Assembly: GCF_014836715.1 (NCBI RefSeq) | Contig: NZ_JACSQI010000007.1 | Coordinates: 1 to 64,000, forward strand | Direction of reading: 5' to 3' | Length of the DNA stretch: 64,000 bases | Origin: Escherichia whittamii | Lineage (GTDB): Bacteria; Pseudomonadota; Gammaproteobacteria; Enterobacterales; Enterobacteriaceae | Translations under genes and position numbers: made by a program | Shown: positions 50,305 through 61,663 of the stretch, piece by piece | How the letters are laid out: the number at the start of each line of letters is the position of its first letter | Position numbering within the stretch: the stretch's first letter is position 1 | Notes under the pieces: generated by a model | Told to the model about the DNA's origin: nothing | Database searches by the model: none | What the model saw: the letters and a program-made list of their open reading frames with translations, nothing else

Positions 50305-51282
50305 ATGATTTATACGTCGAGTTGCTGCGATAATTTATCGATAGATGAAATTATCGCACGTGCTGAAAAAGGAGATGGTGAGGCACAATATGTTATTGGT
50401 ATTGATTATAATTACAATAGTTCAGTAGATTCCCCCGACGACGAAAAAGCCTTTTACTGGTTGAAACTTGCCGCTGAACAAGGGCATTGTGAAGCGCAAT
50501 ATTCTTTAGGTCGGAAATATACCGAAAATAACAGCCGATATAAAGATAATGAAAAAGCTATCTCCTGGTTAAAGAAAGCAGCCTTACAAGAACATGCATT
50601 AGCAGCCAATTTGCTGGGATGCATACTCGGCAATACAGAAAACTCTAAATATGAAGAAGCTGTTTCCTGGTATCGGAAGGCGGCAGAGCAGGGTTTAAAA
50701 TATGCGCAAAATAATCTGGGGATAATGTATAAAAATGGCACTGGCGTTACGCAAGATTATGACCAGGCTTTCTTTTGGTATAAACAAGCCGCACTCCAGG
50801 GTCATAATCCCGCACAGAAGAATCTCGCTGACCTGTATGAAGAGGGTAAAGGTGTCCCCCAAAACATGACACTTGCAGCATTCTGGTATTTGAAAAGCGC
50901 CCTGCAAGGTAATCAGCACGCCCAATTTCAAATAGCGTGGGATTATAACGCGGGCGAAGGGGTAGAGCAGGACTATAAGCAAGCGATGTACTGGTATCTG
51001 AAGGCTGCCGACCAAGAAAGCGTCGGCGCTTACGTTAACATCGGCTATATGTATAAGCATGGGCAAGGCGTTGAGAAGGATTATCAAGCTGCCTTTGAAT
51101 GGTTTACGAAAGCCGCTGAATGCAATGACGCCACTGCCTGGTATAACCTGGCCATTATGTACCACTATGGCGAAGGAAGACCTGCCGATCTCCGACAGGC
51201 TCTCGACTTATACCGTAAGGTTCAGTCATCCGGTACAAGAGATGTCAGTCAAGAAATCCGTGAGGTTGAAGATTTACTGTAG
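50305..51282 (+). CDS. ybeQ: Sel1-repeat protein YbeQ
   Basis: A 325-residue protein made almost wholly of Sel1-like repeats of about 36 residues from residue 15 to 320 ([21 protein letters not shown], split as repeats such as AFFWYKQAALQGHNPAQ and AMYWYLKAADQES). No signal peptide is visible, unlike in YbeT. The ATG at 50305 is chosen because it lies 7 bases after AAGGA; the ATG at 50299 is too close to it. From memory, the N-terminal two thirds differ from the K-12 protein more than the C-terminal third, as expected of mosaic repeat proteins. Partner unknown. Confidence 0.87.
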   Translation: MIYTSSCCDNLSIDEIIARAEKGDGEAQYVIGIDYNYNSSVDSPDDEKAFYWLKLAAEQGHCEAQYSLGRKYTENNSRYKDNEKAISWLKKAALQEHALAANLLGCILGNTENSKYEEAVSWYRKAAEQGLKYAQNNLGIMYKNGTGVTQDYDQAFFWYKQAALQGHNPAQKNLADLYEEGKGVPQNMTLAAFWYLKSALQGNQHAQFQIAWDYNAGEGVEQDYKQAMYWYLKAADQESVGAYVNIGYMYKHGQGVEKDYQAAFEWFTKAAECNDATAWYNLAIMYHYGEGRPADLRQALDLYRKVQSSGTRDVSQEIREVEDLL

Positions 51283-51356
51283 AGATAAAAACAAGCAAGG
51301 GCCGGACGATTTTCATTCGACCCAAATTATCTTTATTGCTGTGCGAAATCAGACTA

Positions 51357-51839
51357 TTACGGCTCGAACGGGCGTCTCTGGAACTGGTCGTGACCGCATT
51401 TAGGGCATAGTGTCAAGACTTCCGGCGTGTAGATCGGGAGATGGAAGTGACATTTCTCGCAGACCAGATTCCCCAGACCTACGACTTCCCCGCTGTGGTA
51501 AACCCCGTGATGATTGAGATCCTGGAAAACTTCACGCCATTCCAGTTGCGTTTTATCGGTGATGTCCGCCAGTTCCTGCCAGAGGCTTTCTTTAATCACC
51601 CGCATAAAAACGCTGTCGGACTCTTCCTTCAGGCTCTCTTCATAACTCATGGCGAACTCTTCCAGGTCACGTCTGACGGCCCGGGTCAGTTCATCGACCT
51701 CGGTCCGCGTTAACTCCCCTGTTTTTATTACACGCTCACGTGCCTGTTCTACCAGTGCGTCGATATCGCGTTCGCCATTACGCAGTCGCTCGCTTAATGA
51801 CGCCACCAGTTCACGGTAATATTGAGCAACCTTGTTCAT
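51357..51839 (-). CDS. ybeL: Zinc-ribbon protein YbeL
   Basis: A 160-residue cytoplasmic protein of unknown function. The N-terminal two thirds are charged and helical (LSERLRNGERDIDALVEQAR), probably a coiled coil; the C-terminus has a zinc ribbon with two Cys pairs, CEKC and CPKC. The second of two adjacent ATGs (51839) is preferred because its distance of 8 bases to GGAG is better and it fits the known length. It is divergent from leuS. Confidence 0.88.
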   Translation of the reverse strand: MNKVAQYYRELVASLSERLRNGERDIDALVEQARERVIKTGELTRTEVDELTRAVRRDLEEFAMSYEESLKEESDSVFMRVIKESLWQELADITDKTQLEWREVFQDLNHHGVYHSGEVVGLGNLVCEKCHFHLPIYTPEVLTLCPKCGHDQFQRRPFEP

Positions 51840-52074
51840 CATTTCATCTCCCGTGTCGTTAACTGGCTATAATAATAGACGTTATTTATGCTCAACTTTG
51901 CAAGACTGCCCACAGAGTGTGTAAATTCGTGCAAGGATTACCGCAGTGCGATTTCAACGTCGAGTGCGCGAAAGGCTGTTTTGACGCGGACGTTTGGGCT
52001 ATGCTATGCGGATCTGAAAAACCACCTCTAACGCTACTTTTGTAGCCGTATTGAAAACAGGACCACTGGCTGCC

Positions 52075-54657
52075 ATGCAAGAGCAATACCGCCCGGAAGA
52101 GATAGAATCCAAAGTACAGCTTCATTGGGATGAGAAGCGCACATTTGAAGTAACCGAAGACGAGAGCAAAGAGAAGTATTACTGCCTGTCTATGCTTCCC
52201 TATCCTTCTGGTCGACTACACATGGGCCACGTACGTAACTACACCATCGGTGACGTGATCGCCCGTTACCAGCGTATGCTGGGCAAAAACGTTCTGCAGC
52301 CGATCGGCTGGGACGCGTTTGGTCTGCCTGCGGAAGGCGCGGCGGTAAAAAACAATACCGCTCCGGCACCGTGGACGTATGACAACATTGCGTACATGAA
52401 AAATCAGCTGAAAATGCTGGGCTTTGGTTATGACTGGAGCCGCGAGCTGGCGACCTGTACGCCGGAATACTACCGTTGGGAACAAAAATTCTTCACCGAG
52501 CTGTATAAAAAAGGCCTGGTGTATAAGAAGACCTCTGCGGTCAACTGGTGCCCGAACGACCAGACCGTACTGGCAAACGAACAGGTTATCGACGGCTGCT
52601 GCTGGCGCTGCGATACCAAAGTTGAACGTAAAGAGATCCCGCAGTGGTTTATCAAAATCACCGCTTACGCTGACGAGTTGCTCAACGATCTGGATAAACT
52701 GGATCACTGGCCAGACACCGTTAAAACCATGCAGCGTAACTGGATTGGCCGTTCTGAAGGCGTGGAAATCACCTTCAACGTTAACGACTATGACAACACG
52801 CTGACTGTTTACACTACTCGCCCGGACACCTTTATGGGTTGTACCTACCTGGCGGTAGCGGCAGGTCACCCACTGGCACAGAAAGCGGCAGAAAATAATC
52901 CGGAACTGGCGGCCTTTATTGATGAATGCCGTAACACCAAAGTTGCCGAAGCTGAAATGGCAACGATGGAGAAAAAAGGCGTCGATACAGGCTTTAAAGC
53001 GGTTCACCCATTAACTGGCGAAGAAATTCCAGTTTGGGCAGCAAACTTCGTATTGATGGAGTACGGCACTGGCGCAGTAATGGCGGTTCCGGGTCACGAC
53101 CAGCGCGACTACGAGTTTGCCTCTAAATACGGCCTGAACATCAAACCAGTTATCCTGGCGGCTGACGGTTCTGAACCAGACCTTTCTCAGCAGGCACTGA
53201 CTGAAAAAGGTGTGCTGTTCAACTCTGGCGAGTTCAATGGCCTTGACCATGAAGCAGCCTTTAACGCCATTGCCGACAAACTGACTGAAATGGGCGTTGG
53301 CGAACGTAAAGTTAACTATCGCCTGCGTGACTGGGGTGTTTCCCGTCAGCGTTACTGGGGCGCGCCAATTCCGATGGTAACACTGGAAGATGGCACTGTA
53401 ATGCCGACCCCGGATGACCAACTGCCGGTGATCCTGCCGGAAGATGTGGTGATGGACGGCATTACCAGCCCGATCAAAGCAGATCCTGAGTGGGCGAAAA
53501 CCACCGTTAACGGTATGCCAGCGCTGCGTGAAACCGACACTTTCGACACCTTTATGGAGTCCTCCTGGTACTATGCGCGCTACACTTGCCCAGAGTACAA
53601 AGAAGGTATGCTGGATTCCAAAGCGGCTAACTACTGGCTGCCGGTAGATATCTACATTGGTGGTATCGAACACGCCATCATGCACCTGCTCTACTTCCGC
53701 TTCTTCCACAAACTGATGCGTGATGCAGGTATGGTGAACTCTGACGAACCAGCGAAACAGTTGCTGTGTCAGGGTATGGTGCTGGCAGATGCCTTCTACT
53801 ATGTTGGCGAAAATGGCGAGCGTAACTGGGTTTCCCCGGTTGATGCTATCGTTGAGCGTGACGAGAAAGGCCGTATCGTGAAAGCGAAAGACGCGGCAGG
53901 CCATGAACTGGTTTATACCGGCATGAGCAAAATGTCCAAGTCGAAGAACAACGGTATCGACCCGCAGGTGATGGTTGAACGCTACGGCGCGGACACCGTT
54001 CGTCTGTTTATGATGTTCGCTTCCCCGGCAGATATGACGCTCGAATGGCAGGAGTCCGGTGTGGAAGGGGCTAACCGCTTCCTGAAACGTGTCTGGAAAC
54101 TGGTTTACGAGCATACTGCAAAAGGTGATGTAGCGGCACTGAACGTTGATGCACTGACTGAAGATCAGAAAGCGCTGCGTCGTGATGTGCATAAAACTAT
54201 CGCTAAAGTGACCGATGATATTGGCCGTCGTCAGACCTTTAACACCGCGATTGCGGCGATTATGGAACTGATGAACAAACTGGCGAAAGCACCGACCGAT
54301 GGCGAGCAAGATCGCGCACTGATGCAGGAAGCGCTGCTGGCGGTAGTACGTATGCTTAACCCGTTCACCCCGCACATCTGTTTCACGCTGTGGCAGGAGC
54401 TGAAAGGCGAAGGCGATATCGACAACGCGCCATGGCCGGTGGCTGACGAAAAAGCGATGGTGGAAGACTCCACGCTGGTCGTTGTTCAGGTTAACGGTAA
54501 AGTCCGTGCCAAAATCACCGTTCCGGTGGATGCAACGGAAGAACAGGTTCGCGAACGTGCTGGCCAGGAACATCTGGTAGCAAAATATCTTGATGGCGTT
54601 ACCGTGCGTAAAGTGATTTACGTACCAGGTAAACTCCTCAATCTGGTCGTTGGCTAA
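52075..54657 (+). CDS. leuS: Leucyl-tRNA synthetase
   Basis: LeuS (860 residues) charges tRNA-Leu, one of which (TAG) is encoded at 29108. The HIGH-type motif HMGH is at 49-52 ([13 protein letters not shown]), a CP1 editing domain follows (about 225-415, with [16 protein letters not shown]), and KMSKS is in [12 protein letters not shown] (about 619-623). The ATG at 52075 gives the known length; the start at 52051 would add eight residues. It starts the cluster leuS-lptE-holA-nadD-cobC. Confidence 0.97.
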   Translation: MQEQYRPEEIESKVQLHWDEKRTFEVTEDESKEKYYCLSMLPYPSGRLHMGHVRNYTIGDVIARYQRMLGKNVLQPIGWDAFGLPAEGAAVKNNTAPAPWTYDNIAYMKNQLKMLGFGYDWSRELATCTPEYYRWEQKFFTELYKKGLVYKKTSAVNWCPNDQTVLANEQVIDGCCWRCDTKVERKEIPQWFIKITAYADELLNDLDKLDHWPDTVKTMQRNWIGRSEGVEITFNVNDYDNTLTVYTTRPDTFMGCTYLAVAAGHPLAQKAAENNPELAAFIDECRNTKVAEAEMATMEKKGVDTGFKAVHPLTGEEIPVWAANFVLMEYGTGAVMAVPGHDQRDYEFASKYGLNIKPVILAADGSEPDLSQQALTEKGVLFNSGEFNGLDHEAAFNAIADKLTEMGVGERKVNYRLRDWGVSRQRYWGAPIPMVTLEDGTVMPTPDDQLPVILPEDVVMDGITSPIKADPEWAKTTVNGMPALRETDTFDTFMESSWYYARYTCPEYKEGMLDSKAANYWLPVDIYIGGIEHAIMHLLYFRFFHKLMRDAGMVNSDEPAKQLLCQGMVLADAFYYVGENGERNWVSPVDAIVERDEKGRIVKAKDAAGHELVYTGMSKMSKSKNNGIDPQVMVERYGADTVRLFMMFASPADMTLEWQESGVEGANRFLKRVWKLVYEHTAKGDVAALNVDALTEDQKALRRDVHKTIAKVTDDIGRRQTFNTAIAAIMELMNKLAKAPTDGEQDRALMQEALLAVVRMLNPFTPHICFTLWQELKGEGDIDNAPWPVADEKAMVEDSTLVVVQVNGKVRAKITVPVDATEEQVRERAGQEHLVAKYLDGVTVRKVIYVPGKLLNLVVG

Positions 54658-54671
54658 GCGCGGGAGGAAGC

Positions 54672-55250
54672 GTGCGATATCTGGCAACATTGTTGTTATC
54701 TCTGGCGGTGTTAATCACCGCCGGGTGTGGCTGGCATCTGCGTGATACCACGCAGGTTCCTTCCACAATGAAGGTTATGATCCTGGACTCCGGTGACCCG
54801 AACGGGCCGTTAAGCCGTGCAGTGCGTAACCAGTTGCGTTTGAACGGCGTCGAGTTGCTCGATAAAGAAACCACGCGTAAGGATGTTCCATCCCTGCGCC
54901 TGGGTAAAGTGAGCATCGCGAAAGATACTGCATCGGTATTCCGTAACGGTCAAACTGCAGAGTATCAGATGATCATGACGGTCAATGCGACCGTGTTGAT
55001 CCCTGGCCGTGACATCTACCCGATTAGCGCCAAAGTGTTCCGTTCGTTCTTCGATAACCCGCAAATGGCGTTAGCGAAAGATAACGAACAAGACATGATC
55101 GTGAAAGAGATGTACGACCGTGCTGCCGAACAGCTGATTCGTAAGCTGCCAAGCATTCGCGCTGCGGACGTTCGTTCCGACGAAGAAACGTCGACAACAA
55201 CGGATGCCACAGCAACGCCTGCACGCGTCTCCACCACGCTGGGTAACTGA
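54672..55250 (+). CDS. lptE: LPS assembly lipoprotein LptE
   Basis: LptE (192 residues) is the lipoprotein plug of the LptD outer-membrane channel that inserts LPS at the cell surface. The signal peptide ends in the lipobox ITAGC (Cys19), followed by Gly and Trp rather than Asp, so it is sorted to the outer membrane. The start is a GTG at 54672 after a GGGAGGAAG site. The stop shares one base with the holA start (TGATG). It is essential in E. coli. Confidence 0.96.
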   Translation: MRYLATLLLSLAVLITAGCGWHLRDTTQVPSTMKVMILDSGDPNGPLSRAVRNQLRLNGVELLDKETTRKDVPSLRLGKVSIAKDTASVFRNGQTAEYQMIMTVNATVLIPGRDIYPISAKVFRSFFDNPQMALAKDNEQDMIVKEMYDRAAEQLIRKLPSIRAADVRSDEETSTTTDATATPARVSTTLGN

Positions 55251-56281
55251 TGATTCGGTTGTACCCGGAACAGCTCCGCGCGCAGCTCACTGAAGGGCTG
55301 CGCGCGGCCTATCTTTTACTTGGTAACGATCCCCTGTTGTTGCAAGAAAGCCAGGACGCCATTCGTCAGGTCGCCGCCGTACAAGGGTTTGAAGAACACC
55401 ATACTTTTTCCATTGATCCCAACACGGACTGGAACGCAATATTTTCGCTATGCCAGGCAATGAGCCTGTTTGCCAGTCGGCAAACCTTGTTGTTAGTGCT
55501 ACCTGAAAATGGGCCGAATGCGGCGATCAATGAACAACTCCTCACGCTCACCGGATTGCTGCATGACGATCTGTTGTTGATCGTACGCGGTAATAAATTA
55601 AGCAAAGCGCAGGAAAATGCCGCCTGGTTTACCGCGCTGGCAAACCGTAGCGTGCAGGTTACTTGCCAGACCCCAGAACAAGCCCAGCTTCCTCGCTGGG
55701 TTGCCGCGCGTGCAAAACAGCTCAATTTAGAACTGGATGACGCGGCGAATCAGGTGCTCTGCTACTGTTATGAAGGGAACCTGCTGGCACTGGCACAGGC
55801 ACTGGAGCGTTTATCGCTACTCTGGCCGGACGGCAAACTGACACTGCCGCGCGTTGAGCAAGCGGTGAATGATGCCGCGCATTTCACACCTTTTCATTGG
55901 GTTGACGCTTTGTTGAGCGGCAAAAGCAAGCGCGCGTTGCATATTCTTCAGCAACTGCGCCTGGAAGGCAGTGAACCGGTGATTTTGTTGCGTACTTTGC
56001 AACGTGAGCTATTGCTGCTGGTTAATCTGAAGCGTCAGTCTGCTCATACTCCGCTGCGTACGCTGTTTGACAAGCATCGGGTATGGCAGAACCGTCGTAA
56101 CATGATTAGCGAAGCGTTAAATCGCCTGAGTCAGCCACAATTACGTCAGGCCGTACAACTCCTGACACGAACGGAACTTACTCTCAAACAAGATTACGGT
56201 CAGTCCGTGTGGGCAGAACTGGAGGGATTATCTCTTCTTTTGTGCCATAAACCACTGGCTGACGTATTTATCGACGGTTGA
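55250..56281 (+). CDS. holA: DNA polymerase III subunit delta
   Basis: HolA (343 residues) is the clamp-opening subunit of the clamp loader. It has the AAA+-like fold without a functional Walker motif; the N-terminal [18 protein letters not shown] and the hydrophobic beta-binding element near CQAMSLFAS (about 67-75) are present. Length equals that of the E. coli protein. It overlaps lptE by one base and is followed by nadD after one base. Confidence 0.96.
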   Translation: MIRLYPEQLRAQLTEGLRAAYLLLGNDPLLLQESQDAIRQVAAVQGFEEHHTFSIDPNTDWNAIFSLCQAMSLFASRQTLLLVLPENGPNAAINEQLLTLTGLLHDDLLLIVRGNKLSKAQENAAWFTALANRSVQVTCQTPEQAQLPRWVAARAKQLNLELDDAANQVLCYCYEGNLLALAQALERLSLLWPDGKLTLPRVEQAVNDAAHFTPFHWVDALLSGKSKRALHILQQLRLEGSEPVILLRTLQRELLLLVNLKRQSAHTPLRTLFDKHRVWQNRRNMISEALNRLSQPQLRQAVQLLTRTELTLKQDYGQSVWAELEGLSLLLCHKPLADVFIDG

Positions 56282-56282
56282 T

Positions 56283-56924
56283 ATGAAATCTTTACAAGCT
56301 CTGTTTGGCGGCACCTTCGACCCGGTGCATTATGGCCATCTAAAACCCGTGGAAACGCTGGCGAATCTGATTGGTCTGACGCGGGTAACGATTATCCCTA
56401 ACAACGTTCCTCCGCATCGCCCCCAGCCTGAAGCGAACAGCGTGCAGCGAAAACACATGCTTGAACTGGCAATTGCCGACAAGTCGCTGTTTACCCTTGA
56501 TGAACGCGAGTTAAAGCGTAATGCCCCCTCTTACACGTCGCAGACGTTAAAAGAGTGGCGACAGGAACAAGGCCCGGATGTGCCGCTGGCGTTTATTATC
56601 GGCCAGGATTCGCTGCTGAACTTTCCGACCTGGTATGAATACGAAACAATTCTCGACAATGCACATTTGATAGTCTGTCGACGTCCAGGTTATCCGCTGG
56701 AAATGGCACAACCGCAGTACCAGCAGTGGCTGGAAGATCATTTAACGCATAATCCGGAGGATCTGCATCTTCAGCCTGCGGGTAAAATTTATCTCGCCGA
56801 AACGCCGTGGTTTAACATCTCGGCGACAATCATCCGCGAGCGTTTGCAAAACGGCGAATCTTGTGAGGAATTGTTACCAGAATCGGTACTGACTTACATT
56901 AACCAACAAGGCTTGTATCGCTGA
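56283..56924 (+). CDS. nadD: Nicotinate-nucleotide adenylyltransferase
   Basis: NadD (213 residues) converts nicotinate mononucleotide to deamido-NAD, an essential step of NAD synthesis. The nucleotidyltransferase motif [11 protein letters not shown] is at 9-19, and the second motif [10 protein letters not shown] lies near the C-terminus. Length equals that of the E. coli enzyme. It starts one base after the holA stop; cobC follows after 23 bases. Confidence 0.97.
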   Translation: MKSLQALFGGTFDPVHYGHLKPVETLANLIGLTRVTIIPNNVPPHRPQPEANSVQRKHMLELAIADKSLFTLDERELKRNAPSYTSQTLKEWRQEQGPDVPLAFIIGQDSLLNFPTWYEYETILDNAHLIVCRRPGYPLEMAQPQYQQWLEDHLTHNPEDLHLQPAGKIYLAETPWFNISATIIRERLQNGESCEELLPESVLTYINQQGLYR

Positions 56925-56947
56925 TATCTGCCGTCACGGAGGGAATG

Positions 56948-57559
56948 ATGCGACTGTGGTTAATTCGTCACGGTGAAACGCAAGCAAATGTCGACGGATT
57001 ATACAGCGGTCATGCGCCTACACCACTTACGGCGCGCGGTATCGCGCAGGCGCAAAGTTTGCGTACCCTGCTGCGTGATGTTCCCTTCGATAGAGTTTTA
57101 TGCAGTGAACTGGAACGGGCGCAGCACACCGCGCGCCTGGTTCTTGATGCCCGTCAACTCCCCGTGCGAATCATTCCTGAACTCAACGAAATGTTTTTTG
57201 GTGACTGGGAAATGCGGCATCATCGCGAGCTGATGCAAGAAGATGCCGAAAACTATAGTGCCTGGTGCAATGACTGGCAGCATGCCGTCCCTACTGGCGG
57301 TGAAGGCTTTCAGGCATTTTCACAGCGGATAGAAAGGTTTATTGCCGGACTTGGTGAGTATCAGCAGCACAAAAACGTATTAATCGTTAGTCACCAGGGT
57401 GTGTTGAGTCTGTTGATTGCCCGCTTAATCGGCATGCCCACCGAGGCAATGTGGCATTTTCGTGTAGATCAGGGCTGCTGGAGCGCCATTGATATCAATG
57501 ACGGGTTCGCAACTCTACGCGTCCTCAATAGCCGCGCCATCTGGTGCGAAGATGCATGA
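56948..57559 (+). CDS. cobC: Adenosylcobalamin phosphatase CobC (histidine phosphatase family)
   Basis: CobC (203 residues) removes the 5' phosphate of alpha-ribazole or adenosylcobalamin phosphate in late cobalamin assembly. The phosphohistidine motif LIRHGETQAN carries His8, with the second His in VSHQGV (about 145). The second of two adjacent ATGs (56948) is five bases after GGAGG and is preferred. From memory, the protein differs from the K-12 one at many positions, clearly more than its neighbours do, and its C-terminus (IWCEDA) also differs. It ends 259 bases before rsfS. Confidence 0.9.
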   Translation: MRLWLIRHGETQANVDGLYSGHAPTPLTARGIAQAQSLRTLLRDVPFDRVLCSELERAQHTARLVLDARQLPVRIIPELNEMFFGDWEMRHHRELMQEDAENYSAWCNDWQHAVPTGGEGFQAFSQRIERFIAGLGEYQQHKNVLIVSHQGVLSLLIARLIGMPTEAMWHFRVDQGCWSAIDINDGFATLRVLNSRAIWCEDA

Positions 57560-57713
57560 CTTTTCTGTTTTTTTTCAGGTAAGCCGCAACGAACATTGAC
57601 AGGCCCGGGCAGGCTGATATTCTCCGCAACCTGACTTTTCCGCCATACACGACTTTGTAGAAATTGTTTTACAAAAATGGCGATGCAATCTGTGACGCGG
57701 GGTGGGATGATAG

Positions 57714-58136
<423 letters not shown>

Positions 58137-58139
58137 TGC

Positions 58140-58607
58140 GTGAAGCTGCAACTTGTCGCCGTGGGAACGAAAATGCCGGACTGGGTACAAACCGGTTTTA
58201 CCGAGTACCTGCGTCGTTTTCCGAAAGATATGCCTTTTGAACTGATTGAAATTCCGGCGGGAAAACGCGGCAAGAACGCGGATATCAAGCGTATACTCGA
58301 CAAAGAGGGTGAGCAAATGCTGGCGGCCGCCGGTAAAAACCGCATTGTCACCCTCGATATCCCAGGCAAGCCCTGGGACACGCCGCAGTTAGCCGCTGAA
58401 CTGGAACGCTGGAAGCTGGATGGCCGTGATGTCAGCTTGCTGATTGGCGGGCCGGAAGGGTTATCGCCTGCCTGTAAAGCGGCGGCGGAACAAAGCTGGT
58501 CACTTTCGGCGCTTACCCTCCCCCATCCGCTGGTTCGCGTACTGGTCGCAGAGAGTCTGTACCGGGCGTGGAGCATTACCACCAACCATCCTTATCACCG
58601 TGAGTGA
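58140..58607 (+). CDS. rlmH: 23S rRNA pseudouridine-1915 N3-methyltransferase RlmH
   Basis: RlmH (155 residues) methylates pseudouridine 1915 in helix 69 of 23S rRNA on the 70S ribosome. It is a minimal SPOUT enzyme: the SAM knot shows [20 protein letters not shown] and [17 protein letters not shown]. Translation starts at a GTG three bases after the rsfS stop. Length matches the E. coli enzyme. Confidence 0.96.
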
Positions 58608-58637
58608 TAAGGTAGCCTTAAGTAGAAAACGCAGCGG

Positions 58638-60539
58638 ATGAAATTACAGAACTCTTTTCGCGACTATTCGGCAGAGTCCGCGCTGTTTGTGCGCCGGGCG
58701 CTGGTCGCCTTTTTGGGGATTTTGCTGCTAACCGGCGTGCTTATCGCCAACTTGTATAATCTACAAATTGTTCGCTTTACCGATTACCAGACCCGTTCTA
58801 ATGAAAACCGCATTAAGCTGGTGCCTATCGCCCCCAGCCGCGGCATTATCTACGACCGTAACGGTATCCCTCTGGCGCTCAACCGAACTATCTATCAGAT
58901 AGAGATGATGCCGGAGAAAGTCGATAACGTGCAGCAGACTCTGGACGCCCTGCGCAGCGTGGTTGACCTGACCGATGACGATATCGCCGCATTTCGAAAG
59001 GAGCGTGCACGTTCGCACCGTTTTACCTCCATTCCGGTGAAAACCAACCTGACTGAAGTTCAGGTGGCGCGTTTCGCCGTTAACCAGTACCGTTTTCCTG
59101 GTGTGGAAGTTAAAGGCTATAAACGGCGTTACTACCCCTATGGTTCAGCGCTGACCCACGTTATCGGTTATGTCTCGAAAATTAACGATAAAGACGTCGA
59201 GCGACTGAATAATGACGGCAAACTGGCCAACTATGCCGCAACACATGATATCGGCAAGCTGGGGATTGAACGTTACTACGAAGATGTTCTGCACGGCCAG
59301 ACGGGTTATGAAGAAGTTGAAGTTAACAACCGTGGTCGCGTCATCCGTCAGTTAAAAGAAGTATCGCCGCAGGCCGGGCATGATATTTACCTGACGATTG
59401 ATCTCAAACTCCAGCAGTATATTGAAACACTGCTGGCGGGTAGCCGTGCCGCTGTCGTGGTCACCGATCCGCGTACAGGTGGCGTGCTGGCGCTGGTTTC
59501 CACGCCAAGTTACGACCCTAACCTGTTTGTTGACGGTATCTCCAGCAAAGATTATTCCGCGCTGCTGAACGACCCGAACACACCACTGGTGAACCGCGCC
59601 ACGCAGGGGGTTTATCCGCCTGCGTCGACGGTTAAACCTTATGTGGCGGTTTCGGCATTAAGTGCCGGAGTAATCACTCGCAATACGACGCTGTTTGACC
59701 CAGGCTGGTGGCAGCTGCCTGGTTCGGAAAAACGTTACCGTGACTGGAAAAAATGGGGCCACGGACGTCTGAATGTCACAAGATCGCTGGAGGAATCTGC
59801 GGATACCTTCTTCTATCAGGTGGCCTACGATATGGGGATCGATCGCCTCTCCGAGTGGATGGGTAAATTCGGTTATGGTCATTACACCGGTATCGACCTT
59901 GCGGAAGAACGTTCCGGCAACATGCCGACCCGTGAATGGAAACAGAAACGCTTTAAAAAACCATGGTATCAGGGTGACACCATTCCGGTTGGTATCGGTC
60001 AGGGTTACTGGACAGCGACTCCTATCCAGATGAATAAGGCACTGATGATCCTGATTAACGACGGTATTGTGAAAGTTCCGCATTTGCTGATGAGCACCGC
60101 CGAAAATGGCAAACAAGTGCCGTGGGTACAGCCGCATGAACCGCCGGTAGGTGATATTCATTCTGGTTACTGGGAACTGGCGAAAGACGGCATGTTTGGT
60201 GTTGCTAACCGCCCTAACGGTACGGCACATAAATACTTTGCCAGCGCGCCATACAAAATTGCGGCGAAATCCGGTACCGCGCAGGTCTTCGGTCTGAAGG
60301 CGAACGAAACCTATAATGCGCACAAAATTGCCGAGCGTCTGCGCGACCACAAACTGATGACCGCGTTTGCGCCGTATAACAATCCACAAGTCGCTGTCGC
60401 TATGATTCTGGAAAACGGTGGTGCTGGCCCGGCGGTCGGTACCCTGATGCGCCAGATCCTCGACCACATTATGCTTGGTGATAACAACACCGATCTGCCT
60501 GCAGAAAACCCGGCGGTTACTGCTGCGGAGGACCAATAA
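58638..60539 (+). CDS. mrdA: Penicillin-binding protein 2 (peptidoglycan transpeptidase)
   Basis: PBP2 (633 residues) cross-links peptidoglycan during cell elongation, in a complex with RodA, and sets rod shape. It has one N-terminal membrane helix (about 22-42), a PBP dimerisation domain (about 65-235), and the transpeptidase with the active-site [11 protein letters not shown] (Ser330), SXN-type SADTFF, and KSGTAQ near the end. mrdB follows after two bases. Length equals that of E. coli PBP2. Confidence 0.98.
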   Translation: MKLQNSFRDYSAESALFVRRALVAFLGILLLTGVLIANLYNLQIVRFTDYQTRSNENRIKLVPIAPSRGIIYDRNGIPLALNRTIYQIEMMPEKVDNVQQTLDALRSVVDLTDDDIAAFRKERARSHRFTSIPVKTNLTEVQVARFAVNQYRFPGVEVKGYKRRYYPYGSALTHVIGYVSKINDKDVERLNNDGKLANYAATHDIGKLGIERYYEDVLHGQTGYEEVEVNNRGRVIRQLKEVSPQAGHDIYLTIDLKLQQYIETLLAGSRAAVVVTDPRTGGVLALVSTPSYDPNLFVDGISSKDYSALLNDPNTPLVNRATQGVYPPASTVKPYVAVSALSAGVITRNTTLFDPGWWQLPGSEKRYRDWKKWGHGRLNVTRSLEESADTFFYQVAYDMGIDRLSEWMGKFGYGHYTGIDLAEERSGNMPTREWKQKRFKKPWYQGDTIPVGIGQGYWTATPIQMNKALMILINDGIVKVPHLLMSTAENGKQVPWVQPHEPPVGDIHSGYWELAKDGMFGVANRPNGTAHKYFASAPYKIAAKSGTAQVFGLKANETYNAHKIAERLRDHKLMTAFAPYNNPQVAVAMILENGGAGPAVGTLMRQILDHIMLGDNNTDLPAENPAVTAAEDQ

Positions 60540-60541
60540 TC

Positions 60542-61654
60542 ATGACGGATAATCCGAATAAAAAAACATTCTGGGATAAAGTCCATCTTGATCCCACAAT
60601 GCTACTGATCTTGCTGGCATTACTGGTCTACAGCGCCCTGGTCATCTGGAGCGCCAGCGGCCAGGACATCGGCATGATGGAACGTAAAATCGGCCAGATC
60701 GCGATGGGGCTGGTCATTATGGTAGTGATGGCCCAAATTCCGCCGCGCGTTTATGAAGGCTGGGCGCCCTATCTCTATATCATCTGTATTATTTTGCTGG
60801 TAGCGGTAGATGCCTTTGGCGCCATCTCCAAAGGTGCTCAACGTTGGCTGGATCTCGGTATCGTCCGTTTCCAGCCTTCGGAAATCGCCAAAATAGCCGT
60901 GCCGCTCATGGTGGCACGCTTTATCAACCGTGACGTTTGCCCGCCATCGTTAAAAAATACCGCCATCGCGCTGGTACTGATTTTTATGCCCACGTTGCTG
61001 GTAGCTGCGCAGCCTGACCTGGGGACGTCAATCCTCGTTGCGCTTTCCGGTCTGTTTGTATTGTTTCTCTCCGGACTTAGCTGGCGCTTGATTGGCGTTG
61101 CGGTGGTACTGGTGGCAGCATTTATCCCTATTTTGTGGTTCTTCCTGATGCATGATTACCAGCGCCAGCGCGTAATGATGCTACTCGACCCGGAATCAGA
61201 CCCACTTGGCGCGGGCTATCACATTATTCAGTCTAAAATTGCTATTGGCTCCGGTGGATTGCGCGGCAAGGGCTGGCTGCACGGTACCCAGTCACAGCTT
61301 GAATTTCTACCCGAACGCCATACCGATTTTATCTTCGCGGTACTGGCGGAAGAGTTGGGATTAGTCGGTATTTTGATTCTGCTTGCTCTCTATATTCTGC
61401 TAATCATGCGCGGACTGTGGATTGCGGCCAGAGCGCAAACTACCTTTGGTCGCGTCATGGCTGGCGGCTTAATGCTGATATTATTCGTTTATGTCTTCGT
61501 AAATATTGGTATGGTAAGCGGTATTCTGCCGGTTGTAGGGGTTCCACTCCCGCTGGTCAGTTATGGAGGATCGGCGCTCATAGTGCTGATGGCTGGGTTT
61601 GGGATTGTGATGTCAATCCACACCCACAGGAAAATGTTGTCGAAAAGCGTGTAA
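60542..61654 (+). CDS. mrdB: Peptidoglycan glycosyltransferase RodA
   Basis: RodA (370 residues) polymerises glycan strands with PBP2 in the elongasome. It is a SEDS protein with about ten membrane helices; the conserved loop [16 protein letters not shown] holds the catalytic Asp, and [14 protein letters not shown] is the C-terminal SEDS signature. It starts two bases after mrdA, and rlpA starts nine bases after its stop. Confidence 0.97.
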   Translation: MTDNPNKKTFWDKVHLDPTMLLILLALLVYSALVIWSASGQDIGMMERKIGQIAMGLVIMVVMAQIPPRVYEGWAPYLYIICIILLVAVDAFGAISKGAQRWLDLGIVRFQPSEIAKIAVPLMVARFINRDVCPPSLKNTAIALVLIFMPTLLVAAQPDLGTSILVALSGLFVLFLSGLSWRLIGVAVVLVAAFIPILWFFLMHDYQRQRVMMLLDPESDPLGAGYHIIQSKIAIGSGGLRGKGWLHGTQSQLEFLPERHTDFIFAVLAEELGLVGILILLALYILLIMRGLWIAARAQTTFGRVMAGGLMLILFVYVFVNIGMVSGILPVVGVPLPLVSYGGSALIVLMAGFGIVMSIHTHRKMLSKSV

Positions 61655-61663
61655 GAGGTGCGA

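Noticed and set aside
53011..54690. A 559-codon open frame antisense to leuS
   Set aside because: It lies wholly opposite leuS, has no ribosome site or recognisable domain, and its composition (many His, Arg, Gln, Phe) is that of an antisense shadow of a highly biased gene.
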